Source: Dehalococcoidia bacterium (lineage in GTDB: Bacteria; Chloroflexota; Dehalococcoidia; GIF9; UBA5629). From it: DNA of 54,160 nt. Made by a program: the position numbers and the translations under genes. Under the pieces are notes generated by a model. That model searched no databases, was not told the DNA's origin, and saw only the letters and a list, made by a program, of their open reading frames with translations. Positions 34,292 through 42,672 of this stretch are shown here, piece after piece. The stretch lies in the NCBI GenBank assembly GCA_003142375.1, contig PLME01000023.1:1-54160 (forward strand), written 5' to 3'. Numbering within the stretch: the stretch's first letter is position 1; each line of letters starts with the position of its first letter.

Positions 34292-37006
34292 ATGAGGACG
34301 GGCATCTTCAAAACCAATCAATCATTGACTGACGTAGCGGGCTCCGGCCGCACCGTGTCTCTGCTCAAGTCCATTTCCGCCTATATAGGACTGGCCGTGT
34401 CAGCCGCGGGCCTCATCGTCGTAGCAGGCTGGGCCTATGATATAGCAGCCCTTAAAAGCATCTCGCCGGCCTTCGTATCCATGAAAGCCAATGCAGCCAT
34501 ATGCTTCATTTTAATCGGCCTGGCCCTGTGGATGCGTCCCGACGGATCTCACTTTTTACTTGGGGTCAGAAAGTACCTGTCCGCAATATTCTCGGCTAGC
34601 GTTATTGCCGTAGGACTGCTGGTTTTAAGCGAATATATCTTCGGATGGGATGCGGGCATCGACCAGGCCATATTCCGGGAACCGGCAGGAGCCGTCGGCA
34701 CTGTTTATCCCGGCCGCATAGTGCTGACCTCTGCTTTGAGTTTCGTCCTGGCCGGGCTTGCGATGCTGCCCCTTATTTTTAAAAAGGCCGATAAATATGC
34801 CATACCCCAGTATTTAGCCCTGGCGGGACTGATTATCAGCCTTATTGCCATCATCGGCTACGGCTACGGCCTGCGAGTATTCATGGGACCCGTTAATTTA
34901 ACTCCGTTGCCACTGATAACGGCACTGGCTTTCCTGCTGCTCTTCTCGGGCATACTGCTGGCAGACTGCCATCACGGCCCTATGTCGATTTTTCTGGGAA
35001 AGAGGGCCGGCAGTGCCATGCTCAGGATAACCCTGCCTGTGGTCCTATTGTTCGTAATACTATTTAACTGGATGCAATTGTTAAGTGAGCAGCAGAGCAC
35101 TTATTCCATCGAATTCAGCTCCGGCGTGTTCTCAGTGGAAATCATAACCATGGTCACGCTGGCGCTTGGGATCATAGCATTGCTCCTTAACCGTATCGAC
35201 AGGAGGCGCTGGGAGGCCGAGGAGAAACTTGGCCTCCTGAACATTCAGCTCGGGCAGGATTTAACCAAAACACAATTGTTTCTCAGCACGGTTTTACAGC
35301 ATGCACCTTCGCCAATAGCGGTATTAACCCCCGACGGGCACTACTTGACGGTCAACAAAGCCTGGGAGGAATTCAACCTTCTAAGCGCTGACCGGGCCAT
35401 TGGTCATACCTATGAAGAGCTGTTCCCCGAGCAGGTGGCCGCAGAACGCAGAAAATCCGATGAGTATATCCTGGACAACCCGACCCCTCTCATGCTGGAG
35501 CACAAACTGGATACTCCCAAAGGCGCGCGCTACTTCACCGTTGTAAAATTCCCGCTTCTGGACAGCCGGGGTGAAGTCGAAGCCATCGCCGACATTTCAA
35601 CGGATATCACCCAACACAAACTGGCTGAGCTAAGATTGTGGGAATCGGAAAAGCTATACCGTTCCACACTGGATAATATGCTGGAGGGAGCACAGATAAT
35701 TGGACGAGATTGGCGCTACATTTACCTTAACGATAGCGCAGTCAAGCACGCTCAAAAGAACAGGGAGGAATTGATCGGCCGCACCATGATGGAAAGCTAC
35801 CCCGGCATTGAGGATAGCATGATGTTTGCTGCCCTGCGCAAAGCCATGGAACAGGGCATCTCAAACAGAATGGAAAACGAGTTCACCTTTGCGGACGGCC
35901 CCAGGGGCTGGTTTGAGCTGGGTATACAGCAGATACCGGAGGGCATTTTCGTGACTTCTATCGAAATAACAGATCGTAAAAAAGCGGAAGATGAGGTGAA
36001 AAATAATGAGATCTATTACAGGTCGCTGATCGAAAGCTCCACCGACCTGGTTAATGTACTGGATTCCGATGGCACCGTGCGTTACGCCAGCCCCTCATCA
36101 ATAGAGCTGATGGGCTACGCGCCGGAAGAGGTGCTGGGCAAGAATCTGGCGGATTTTATACACCCGGATGACCTGCCCGGAACAAGCGATGCCATATCAC
36201 AATTAAGCTCCAATGCAGCCGGGCTGATAGTTAAGGCGCGGTTACGCCACAAAGACGGCCACTGGGTCGTCTTCTCATCCCGCGGCAGGCTGCTTCCCGA
36301 TATAAGGCCGGGAATGAAGGTGGTGATAAACTCTCATGATATCAGCGGCCTTCTGCAAACACAGCAAGATCTCAGCGAGAGCTACGACAAGCTGCAAACC
36401 AACCTGTCAAAAACCATCGACCTGCTGGCCGCTATCACGGAGAAGAGAGATCCCTATACGGCCGGACACCAGAAACGCGTGACCGACCTGGCCAGCGTCA
36501 TTGCCCGCGAAATGGGCCTGGCCGAGAGCAGGGTCAACGCTATCTCCATGGCGGGGACCATTCACGACCTGGGCAAGATTAACGTTCCTGCCGACCTGCT
36601 CAATAAGGCGGGCAAGCTAAGCAACATGGAGTTCGCAGTGATCCAAACACATCCCGATACCGCCTTTGATATCATTAAGGTCATTGACTTTCCAGCGCCC
36701 ATTGCCGATATCGTACATCAGCATCACGAGAGGATGGACGGCTCGGGGTACCCGCTGGGTTTAAAAGGTGAGGGCATCCTTCTGGAATCGAGGATCTTGG
36801 CCGTAGCCGACGTGGTTGAAGCCATGGCATCGCACCGTCCCTACCGCCCTGCGCTGGGCCTGGATAAAGCGCTGGAGGAGATAACGGGCAATAAGGGCAG
36901 ACTGTACGACGAGGATGTAGTAAATGCCTGCCTGAGAGTTTTCGACCGGGGCTATGCCTTCCAGGAGAGTCAAACACAACCCTTCAGGGAAAACCCTAAA
37001 CTCTAA
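34292..37006 (+). CDS. Membrane-bound PAS-HD-GYP signalling protein, probable c-di-GMP phosphodiesterase
   Basis: The 904-residue protein has about eight transmembrane helices in its first ~310 residues (for example YIGLAVSAAGLIVVAGWAY and LITALAFLLLFSGILLAD), a MASE-like membrane sensor region. Three PAS/PAC segments follow at roughly 330-450, 455-570 and 575-695, then a HD-GYP domain at ~705-880 with HDLGKIN, HQHHERMDGSGYP and ADVVEAMASHRPYRP, all catalytic residues intact. It should hydrolyse cyclic di-GMP in response to an envelope or small-molecule signal. The ATG at 34292 follows GGAGATGAGAAA. The HD-GYP domain is very like that of the soluble protein at 21834-23651. No GGDEF synthase is in the window. 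Confidence 0.9.
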   Translation: MRTGIFKTNQSLTDVAGSGRTVSLLKSISAYIGLAVSAAGLIVVAGWAYDIAALKSISPAFVSMKANAAICFILIGLALWMRPDGSHFLLGVRKYLSAIFSASVIAVGLLVLSEYIFGWDAGIDQAIFREPAGAVGTVYPGRIVLTSALSFVLAGLAMLPLIFKKADKYAIPQYLALAGLIISLIAIIGYGYGLRVFMGPVNLTPLPLITALAFLLLFSGILLADCHHGPMSIFLGKRAGSAMLRITLPVVLLFVILFNWMQLLSEQQSTYSIEFSSGVFSVEIITMVTLALGIIALLLNRIDRRRWEAEEKLGLLNIQLGQDLTKTQLFLSTVLQHAPSPIAVLTPDGHYLTVNKAWEEFNLLSADRAIGHTYEELFPEQVAAERRKSDEYILDNPTPLMLEHKLDTPKGARYFTVVKFPLLDSRGEVEAIADISTDITQHKLAELRLWESEKLYRSTLDNMLEGAQIIGRDWRYIYLNDSAVKHAQKNREELIGRTMMESYPGIEDSMMFAALRKAMEQGISNRMENEFTFADGPRGWFELGIQQIPEGIFVTSIEITDRKKAEDEVKNNEIYYRSLIESSTDLVNVLDSDGTVRYASPSSIELMGYAPEEVLGKNLADFIHPDDLPGTSDAISQLSSNAAGLIVKARLRHKDGHWVVFSSRGRLLPDIRPGMKVVINSHDISGLLQTQQDLSESYDKLQTNLSKTIDLLAAITEKRDPYTAGHQKRVTDLASVIAREMGLAESRVNAISMAGTIHDLGKINVPADLLNKAGKLSNMEFAVIQTHPDTAFDIIKVIDFPAPIADIVHQHHERMDGSGYPLGLKGEGILLESRILAVADVVEAMASHRPYRPALGLDKALEEITGNKGRLYDEDVVNACLRVFDRGYAFQESQTQPFRENPKL

Positions 37007-37012
37007 AATCTA

Positions 37013-37127
37013 TCCCGATGCTATCGGGACTAAACAAACTCAAAACCCAAATAAATTCTAGTTTTCAAAATTCCAATATTTGACTGTGAGTTTTGAGTTT
37101 TCAACTTGTTCAGAGCTTAGAGTTTAG
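37013..37127. repeat. A/T-rich intergenic repeats with small hairpin
   Basis: TCCCGAT (37013-37019) pairs with ATCGGGA (37023-37029). After it come CAAAATTCCAAT (37066-37077) and GCTTAGAGTTTAG (37115-37127), matching units at 32029-32040 and 32080-32092 in the same orientation. No gene is visible between 37007 and 37209. Confidence 0.5.
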
Positions 37128-37172
37128 TATTTTGAGCCTTGAAAAAATGTGAGGGACCCAGCTTCATCATGT

Positions 37173-37201
37173 TTGCATATCACTCCTGTATGATTTATAT
37201 T
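37173..37201 (+). promoter_or_regulatory. Candidate promoter of the polysaccharide locus, near-leaderless
   Basis: TTGCAT (37173-37178) and TATATT (37196-37201) have a 17-base spacer. The first glycosyltransferase ATG is at 37210, only nine bases past the -10 box, and there is no ribosome site, so the transcript could be leaderless. Hexamers are imperfect. Confidence 0.4.
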
Positions 37202-37209
37202 ATGTCCCT

Positions 37210-38208
37210 ATGTCCATTAAGGTCTCCGTGGTGGTAGTAAACTACAACGGCCTGCAATATCTGGATGCCTGCCTGAATTCAATTTTGAAGCAGGATTTCA
37301 GAGACTTCGAAGTCATCTTCGTCGATAACGCATCCACGGACGGCAGCCTCGAGTATGCCCGCCGGCATTTTCCAGGACTGGTATATATTGCCAATCAGGT
37401 TAATCTTGGCTACGCCGGCGGCATCAACAGCGGCCTGGCCATAGCTAAAGGCGAGTATATTGCGCCCGTCAATATGGATACAGAGGTAACGTCCCACTGG
37501 CTGGCGGCCATGGTAGATTTCATAGATACTCAGCCACAGGTGGGAGCGGTCTGCCCCAAGGTGCTGATAATGGACCAGCGCGATAAGGTCAATTGCAGCG
37601 GCCTGAATATCCACGTGTCCGGGCTGGGCTTTTGCCGCATGCTCCACAGCACGGACGTCCCCGATGAACTCCCCTTCAAAGTCAGCGGTATCAGCGGATG
37701 TTCCTACCTTATCAAAAAGGACCTTTTCAACCGCATGGGCGGTGCGCCCGGATATTGCTTCATGTACAATGACGATGTGGTAATCTCATGGCTACTGACC
37801 GAGATGGGCTACGAAATGTACTGCCTGCCTGAGTCTGTCATCTATCACCGCTACCGGCTGAGCATGACGCCGGAAAAGTTTTTCCACCTGGAAAAGAACC
37901 GCATCTACCTGATATTTTCCACGCTGCACTGGTATACAATTCTGCTGCTATCGCCTATATTGCTTATTATCGAGGCAATGATACTGATTTACAGCTTCGT
38001 CAAGGGCTGGCCCTACCCACGCTCCAAGTTCGGGGCTTACCTGGCCGCCTTCAAGGAGCGCAAATATATCGGCCAACTAAGGAAATCCTATCAATCCCTG
38101 CGCCGCGTGCCGGACTTCACCCTGCTTCGTAACCTGACATGGAACCTGGAATGGGGCCAGTTATTCGGCATAGTACGCTTCCGCCTGAGGGGCCTGGGCC
38201 GTGACTGA
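37210..38208 (+). CDS. Family 2 glycosyltransferase
   Basis: The 332-residue protein has a GT-A fold of the GT2 family: VSVVVVNYNG, the donor-binding VDNASTDGS, and an NMDTEV motif in the DXD position, followed by a Gly-rich acceptor region (SGISGCSYLIKKDLF) and a catalytic-loop YNDDVVISW. Two hydrophobic helices near residues 250-275 (WYTILLLSPILLIIEAMILIYSF) suggest membrane association. It probably adds a sugar to a lipid-linked surface polysaccharide; the sugar is not predictable. The ATG at 37210 lacks a ribosome site. The gene overlaps the next glycosyltransferase by eight bases. Confidence 0.88.
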   Translation: MSIKVSVVVVNYNGLQYLDACLNSILKQDFRDFEVIFVDNASTDGSLEYARRHFPGLVYIANQVNLGYAGGINSGLAIAKGEYIAPVNMDTEVTSHWLAAMVDFIDTQPQVGAVCPKVLIMDQRDKVNCSGLNIHVSGLGFCRMLHSTDVPDELPFKVSGISGCSYLIKKDLFNRMGGAPGYCFMYNDDVVISWLLTEMGYEMYCLPESVIYHRYRLSMTPEKFFHLEKNRIYLIFSTLHWYTILLLSPILLIIEAMILIYSFVKGWPYPRSKFGAYLAAFKERKYIGQLRKSYQSLRRVPDFTLLRNLTWNLEWGQLFGIVRFRLRGLGRD

Positions 38209-39274
38209 AGGGGCCGGCCCGGTCGTTCCGGATACACAGCTTCCCCCCGTCACTATCATCATAGTCAACCATAACGGCAGGCAATTCCTGCCTGTATGCC
38301 TGGGATCCCTCCAGGCGCTCGATTATCCACGTGAAAAGCTCGAAGTCATCATGGTCGACAATGCATCTACTGATGATTCCGTTCCCTACGTGCAAAAGGA
38401 ATTCCCCAGCGTTAAGGTACTGGCACTGGAAAAAAACTTCGGCTTCTGCAGGCCGAACAACGAGGGGGCTAAGACGGCCGCAGGCCAATTTTTAGTATTC
38501 CTCAACAACGATACCGAGGTCAGCCGGGCCTGGCTCAAGGAGCTGGTCGGGCCGGCACTGGCCGATAAAGAGGTCATATGCTGCGCTTGTAAGATGCTTT
38601 ATTACTATAAGCGTGACACGATCAACACCGCCGGAGGAAAGATCACCATCGTGGGTGGAGGCTTTTACCGGGGCTACGGGGATAGGGACGGGGTGCTTTA
38701 TAACCGGCCGGGCTATACAGGATTCGGCTGCGCAGCCGGTTTGTTGGTCAGGAAGGACTTTTTTCAAGACGCTGGAGGTTTCGATGAGGATTATTTTGCC
38801 GCCTGCGAGGAGCACGACCTGGGCTGGCGCGCCTGGCTCTTCGGCTATAAGGTGGCCTACGTTCCCACGGCGGTCATGTACCACATGGAGAGCGGCACCT
38901 TCGGCAGCCGCAGCAACGCCGACCCCGTCAAGGTATACCTCAACACACGCAACCGCCTGTATAACATGGTGAAAAATCTGGACGCCTGGAACCTCGTCCG
39001 CGGCAAATTGATCGGCGCCTGCTTTAATTTTTACCGACTGTTCGCTTACCTGGTCAATGGCAACTTCCGTGCTGCGGGGTCGGTCTGCCGCGCCTATTTT
39101 GATTTTGCCCTGACCTTCGGCAAAATGCTGCCTAAACGGCGTGTTGTACAGAATAAACGCCGTCGCAGCGATGCCGAGCTTTACAGGCTGGGCGTCATAG
39201 CCACCTTTAAAGAGAGCCTGGACGAGGAAAAACGGTTACTGCTCCTTGCGAAAGATACGTATTATAAGGCATGA
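38201..39274 (+). CDS. Family 2 glycosyltransferase (rhamnosyltransferase-like)
   Basis: A 357-residue GT2 enzyme with VTIIIVNHNGRQF, VDNASTDDS, LNNDTEV (DXD-type metal site) and the acceptor-side motif FDEDYFAACEEHDLGWRAWLFG. The GGFDEDYF...E-x-DL-WR pattern is frequent in rhamnosyl- and related transferases of surface glycans. The start is GTG at 38201, overlapping the preceding stop, so translation is coupled. The C-terminus is basic and helical. It works with the preceding enzyme on the same glycan, by context. Confidence 0.87.
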   Translation: MTEGAGPVVPDTQLPPVTIIIVNHNGRQFLPVCLGSLQALDYPREKLEVIMVDNASTDDSVPYVQKEFPSVKVLALEKNFGFCRPNNEGAKTAAGQFLVFLNNDTEVSRAWLKELVGPALADKEVICCACKMLYYYKRDTINTAGGKITIVGGGFYRGYGDRDGVLYNRPGYTGFGCAAGLLVRKDFFQDAGGFDEDYFAACEEHDLGWRAWLFGYKVAYVPTAVMYHMESGTFGSRSNADPVKVYLNTRNRLYNMVKNLDAWNLVRGKLIGACFNFYRLFAYLVNGNFRAAGSVCRAYFDFALTFGKMLPKRRVVQNKRRRSDAELYRLGVIATFKESLDEEKRLLLLAKDTYYKA

Positions 39275-39324
39275 TAAACAAATGACAGGGTTAACCAGCA
39301 CTACTGGTTAAATAGCAAATTACT

Positions 39325-40218
39325 ATGAGAAAACAACAACCCCTGACCCATGCAGTCATATATGATAAATTCTGCTACCCGATTGCAGATTTCTATACTC
39401 TAATAACAATCGGAATCAGGGTTCTCTTCAAAGAGGGATGGAGGGCTTTCCTCTTAAAAGTGGTAAACCAGTTTAAATCACAAAATTTATCGGGAAAACA
39501 GCCTATTTACCTGCCGTCGGCATCCGCAAATGACATCCAACCAAGGGAGCTAGGGGATGTTATAAACTTATGTGATCTCAAACCGGATGAATCAATATTG
39601 GATGTCGGTTGTGGCACCGGAAGGATGGCAGTTGCCCTAACCGGATACCTGAATGAAAGGGGAACATATCACGGTTTTGATATTGCCAAGGCTGGCATAG
39701 ACCGGTGTAACCATAATATCGCTGCGAACTACCCCAATTTTCATTTTCAATGGGTGGAAATTTATAACAAGGCATATAACCCATCTGGAACAATAAAGGC
39801 TCGAGAATTCAGGTTCCCCTACGGTGACGATTCTTTTGACTTTGTCTTCCTGGCATCTATATTTACCCACATGCTGCCTGACGATATCAATAGCTATCTG
39901 GGCGAGATAAATCGTGTTTTAAAAAGTGGTGGCCGGTGCCTGATAACTTTTTTCCTGTTGAACAAAGAGTCGTCTGAACTAATTAAAAGGGGTGGAAGTA
40001 CACTTAATTTTAGATATGAAAGAGCTAATTATAGTTTTGAGAATTGGCAAACCCGGGAAAGCGCAATAGCTTACACGGAAGAATATATCCTTGGTTTATA
40101 CAAAAGCAAGCTTTTAAATATAAAAACTCCTATTTATTATGGTTCATGGTGTGGTCGACAAAATCCCCTGACTTATCAGGATATTATTATTGCGGAGAAA
40201 GTATTTAACAAAGAGTAG
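39325..40218 (+). CDS. Class I SAM-dependent methyltransferase with EGW motif
   Basis: The 297-residue protein has SAM motif I LDVGCGTGRMAVAL at about 91-104, motif II HGFDIAKAGIDRC, and DSFDFVFLASIFTHML as the post-I acidic loop. The first ~55 residues carry LFKEGWRAFLLKVVNQFKS, an EGW-x2-F helix that recurs in other proteins of this locus. Target is unknown; in such loci these enzymes usually methylate sugars. From this gene onward the DNA is visibly more A/T-rich than the upstream operons. No clear ribosome site precedes the ATG. Confidence 0.83.
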   Translation: MRKQQPLTHAVIYDKFCYPIADFYTLITIGIRVLFKEGWRAFLLKVVNQFKSQNLSGKQPIYLPSASANDIQPRELGDVINLCDLKPDESILDVGCGTGRMAVALTGYLNERGTYHGFDIAKAGIDRCNHNIAANYPNFHFQWVEIYNKAYNPSGTIKAREFRFPYGDDSFDFVFLASIFTHMLPDDINSYLGEINRVLKSGGRCLITFFLLNKESSELIKRGGSTLNFRYERANYSFENWQTRESAIAYTEEYILGLYKSKLLNIKTPIYYGSWCGRQNPLTYQDIIIAEKVFNKE

Positions 40219-40269
40219 GTCACCTTCCCAGGCGATAGTAGAATAGGCCATGATGGATAAAAAATAGGA

Positions 40270-41166
40270 ATGGATACCAGCATTATCATCCTCACCAAGA
40301 ATGGGGGCGACAATTTTCCTCGGCTGCTTGACCGCATCTTCTCTCAGCAGTATAACGGCAGCTATCAGATCATAGTTATCGACTCGGGCTCCACCGACGG
40401 CACCATGGAGGCGGCACGCAAACACCCGCTCAAACTGGTAGAGATTAAAGCTGAGGAATTCCACCACGGCAAGACGCGCAACCTGGGGGCTGATATGGCG
40501 CAAGGCCGCTACCTCGTCTATATAACGCAGGACGCACTGCCCATAAACAACGACTGGCTCCAGAAGCTGACGGATAATTTTGCAGACCCGCAGGTTGCTA
40601 TGGTAGTCGGCAGACAAATACCCTGGGAGAATACCAAGCCGCCGGAGAAGTTTTTCTACTACTATAATTTCCCTGATTACAGATTGGTGGTAAAATCAGA
40701 GGCTGATAACTATTACCACGATAACGTGTTCATATCGGACGCAAACTCAGCATACAGTAAAAAAATATGGCAACAATATAAATTTTCGGATACTGTTGTA
40801 ACAGCCGAGGACAAGGAGATAGCTATACGACTTTTAGCAGACGGGTATACTATTATCTATGAACCTGATGCGCCGGCATATCACGCGCACGATTATGGGA
40901 TTAAAGGAGCATTTGAGAAATCGCTTGATTACGGGCTCTCCCTTAAGCAGGGAGTTTCACGGCTGCCGAAAACAAATAAATTTCTGAGCTACCGCATATT
41001 TGATTACTTGAGAGCTGAAATCAGGTTTCTCAATAAAAATCACTACTGGCAATGGGTCCCTTATTCAATGATATATGAAATCAGCAAGTACACGGGATTA
41101 TTTCTGGGGAAAGCCGGCCTGATGCCCGGATCACCAGCAAGAAAGGTAGAACGGGGCGATGTCTGA
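40270..41166 (+). CDS. Family 2 glycosyltransferase (rhamnosyltransferase-like)
   Basis: The 298-residue GT2 enzyme has IIILTKNGGDNFPRLLDRI, VIDSGSTDGT, the HGKTRNLGADMA stretch and TQDALP in the metal-binding position, a combination typical of putative rhamnosyltransferases. EDKEIAIRLLADGY is the acceptor-side catalytic loop. It overlaps the ABC permease gene by eight bases, showing the glycan assembly and export genes share a transcript. Confidence 0.88.
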   Translation: MDTSIIILTKNGGDNFPRLLDRIFSQQYNGSYQIIVIDSGSTDGTMEAARKHPLKLVEIKAEEFHHGKTRNLGADMAQGRYLVYITQDALPINNDWLQKLTDNFADPQVAMVVGRQIPWENTKPPEKFFYYYNFPDYRLVVKSEADNYYHDNVFISDANSAYSKKIWQQYKFSDTVVTAEDKEIAIRLLADGYTIIYEPDAPAYHAHDYGIKGAFEKSLDYGLSLKQGVSRLPKTNKFLSYRIFDYLRAEIRFLNKNHYWQWVPYSMIYEISKYTGLFLGKAGLMPGSPARKVERGDV

Positions 41167-41920
41167 ATTCTGGCGATACAGGGAACTGATATTGAAACTG
41201 GCGCAGGTTGACCTCAAGAACCGCTACCAGAATACGGCGCTGGGATTCCTGTGGTCGCTTCTCAGCCCCCTAATGCTGGCCCTGGTCTTGTTCTTCGTTT
41301 TTCGCTATCTCTATAAACAGGAGCCTAATTTCGCTGCCTACCTGCTGGTGGGTCTCATGTCCTGGCGCTTCTTCGCAATATCGACAACGTCCTCCATTTA
41401 CTCCATTGTAGGGAAAAGCAGCCTCGTGACCAAGGTCTATATACCCCGGGAAATACTTGTGCTGAGCAGTGCTTTAGCCAACCTTATCAGCTCTCTGCTT
41501 GAATTTGTTATCATCATTCCCATCCTCTACATCGTATCCGGTAGTCTTCCGTTTACCATTTTTCTTTTTCCCCTGGTTTTTATGATCTATTTCTGGTTTG
41601 CTTATGGTATCAGCCTGTGCCTGGCCGCACTCTATGTTTACTTCCGTGACATCAACCAGATCTGGGAAGTGCTTGTGAACATACTGTTTTTCCTTTCCCC
41701 GATTATTTATCCCATGGTTTCCATCACCGATAAGATAACGCCTTTTTATCTGCTTAACCCTCTTACAGAGTTTATCATCATGTTCCGCGACGTCATGATA
41801 TATGGCCGGCTGCCTTCCGCCTACAGCCTGGCTATAACCACTGGTTTTACGGTAGCAATTTATCTTGTAGGCCGCTTTATTTTTAATCGCCTTCAGCGCC
41901 GTTTCGCCGAGGAAATGTAA
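41159..41920 (+). CDS. ABC-2 polysaccharide export permease (Wzm/TagG-like)
   Basis: The 253-residue integral membrane protein has an amphipathic N-terminus (WRYRELILKLAQVDLKNRYQNTALGFLWSLLSPL, the ABC-2 signature) and about six transmembrane helices. It forms the channel that flips an undecaprenyl-linked glycan across the cytoplasmic membrane. The stop (TAA) shares its last base with the ATG of the ATPase gene. This pairing of permease then ATPase is that of O-antigen and teichoic acid exporters. Confidence 0.93.
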   Translation: MSEFWRYRELILKLAQVDLKNRYQNTALGFLWSLLSPLMLALVLFFVFRYLYKQEPNFAAYLLVGLMSWRFFAISTTSSIYSIVGKSSLVTKVYIPREILVLSSALANLISSLLEFVIIIPILYIVSGSLPFTIFLFPLVFMIYFWFAYGISLCLAALYVYFRDINQIWEVLVNILFFLSPIIYPMVSITDKITPFYLLNPLTEFIIMFRDVMIYGRLPSAYSLAITTGFTVAIYLVGRFIFNRLQRRFAEEM

Positions 41921-42660
41921 TGGATTCCATAACAGTAAAAAACTTAAATAAAAAATTCAGGATACCCCATCAGAAAAGGACCACATTCTTTCAAAATATT
42001 ATCGGGTTGGTCAGCCGTCAGATGGTATATGAGGAGTTCATGGTTTTGAAGGACATAAATTTCTATGTGAAACCCGGGGAAACGCTGGGCGTCATAGGGC
42101 GTAACGGATCGGGCAAGTCAACGCTGCTCAAAATGCTGGCCAGGGTATTGTATCCGGACAGCGGCTCTATAGCTACACAGGGAAAGGTAGCTTCATTTCT
42201 GGAGCTGGGAGTGGGTTTCCAGCCTGAGCTTTCCGCTGCTGAAAACGTATATATATATGCTTCTGTACTGGGAATGACCCACAGGGAAACCCGCAGGTTA
42301 TATGAAGAGATATTTGAGTTTGCGGAACTAAAAAGATTCGAAAATATGAAATTGAAAAGCTATTCTTCCGGTATGACTTTAAGGCTGGCCTTCTCCACCG
42401 CCATACAGGCAAAACCGGATATTATTTTAATCGATGAAGTACTGGCGGTGGGAGACGAGGCTTTCCAGAAGAAATGCATTGCCAAGATAAACGAGTTTAA
42501 GGAGCAAGGAAAAACCATAGTTTTCGTTTCGCATTCTCTCGGTGCGGTTAAATCGATCTGCACGCGTACCCTTCTGTTGGATAAGGGGTCGATTGTCGCA
42601 AGGGGTGAGCCCGAAAAAGTGATAAATCAATATCTGGCGCTGGTAAACAATCCAATATGA
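41920..42660 (+). CDS. ABC polysaccharide export ATPase (Wzt/TagH-like, short form)
   Basis: The 246-residue ATPase has Walker A GRNGSGKST (61-68 region), the signature YSSGMTLRLAF, Walker B IILIDEVLAVGDE and the switch His in VFVSHSL. It powers glycan export with the preceding permease. It ends right after the nucleotide-binding domain, so it lacks the C-terminal carbohydrate-binding domain of Wzt proteins that recognise a capped glycan end. Chain-length control by terminal modification is therefore not expected through this protein. Confidence 0.93.
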   Translation: MDSITVKNLNKKFRIPHQKRTTFFQNIIGLVSRQMVYEEFMVLKDINFYVKPGETLGVIGRNGSGKSTLLKMLARVLYPDSGSIATQGKVASFLELGVGFQPELSAAENVYIYASVLGMTHRETRRLYEEIFEFAELKRFENMKLKSYSSGMTLRLAFSTAIQAKPDIILIDEVLAVGDEAFQKKCIAKINEFKEQGKTIVFVSHSLGAVKSICTRTLLLDKGSIVARGEPEKVINQYLALVNNPI

Positions 42661-42672
42661 GGTTATTTTAGT

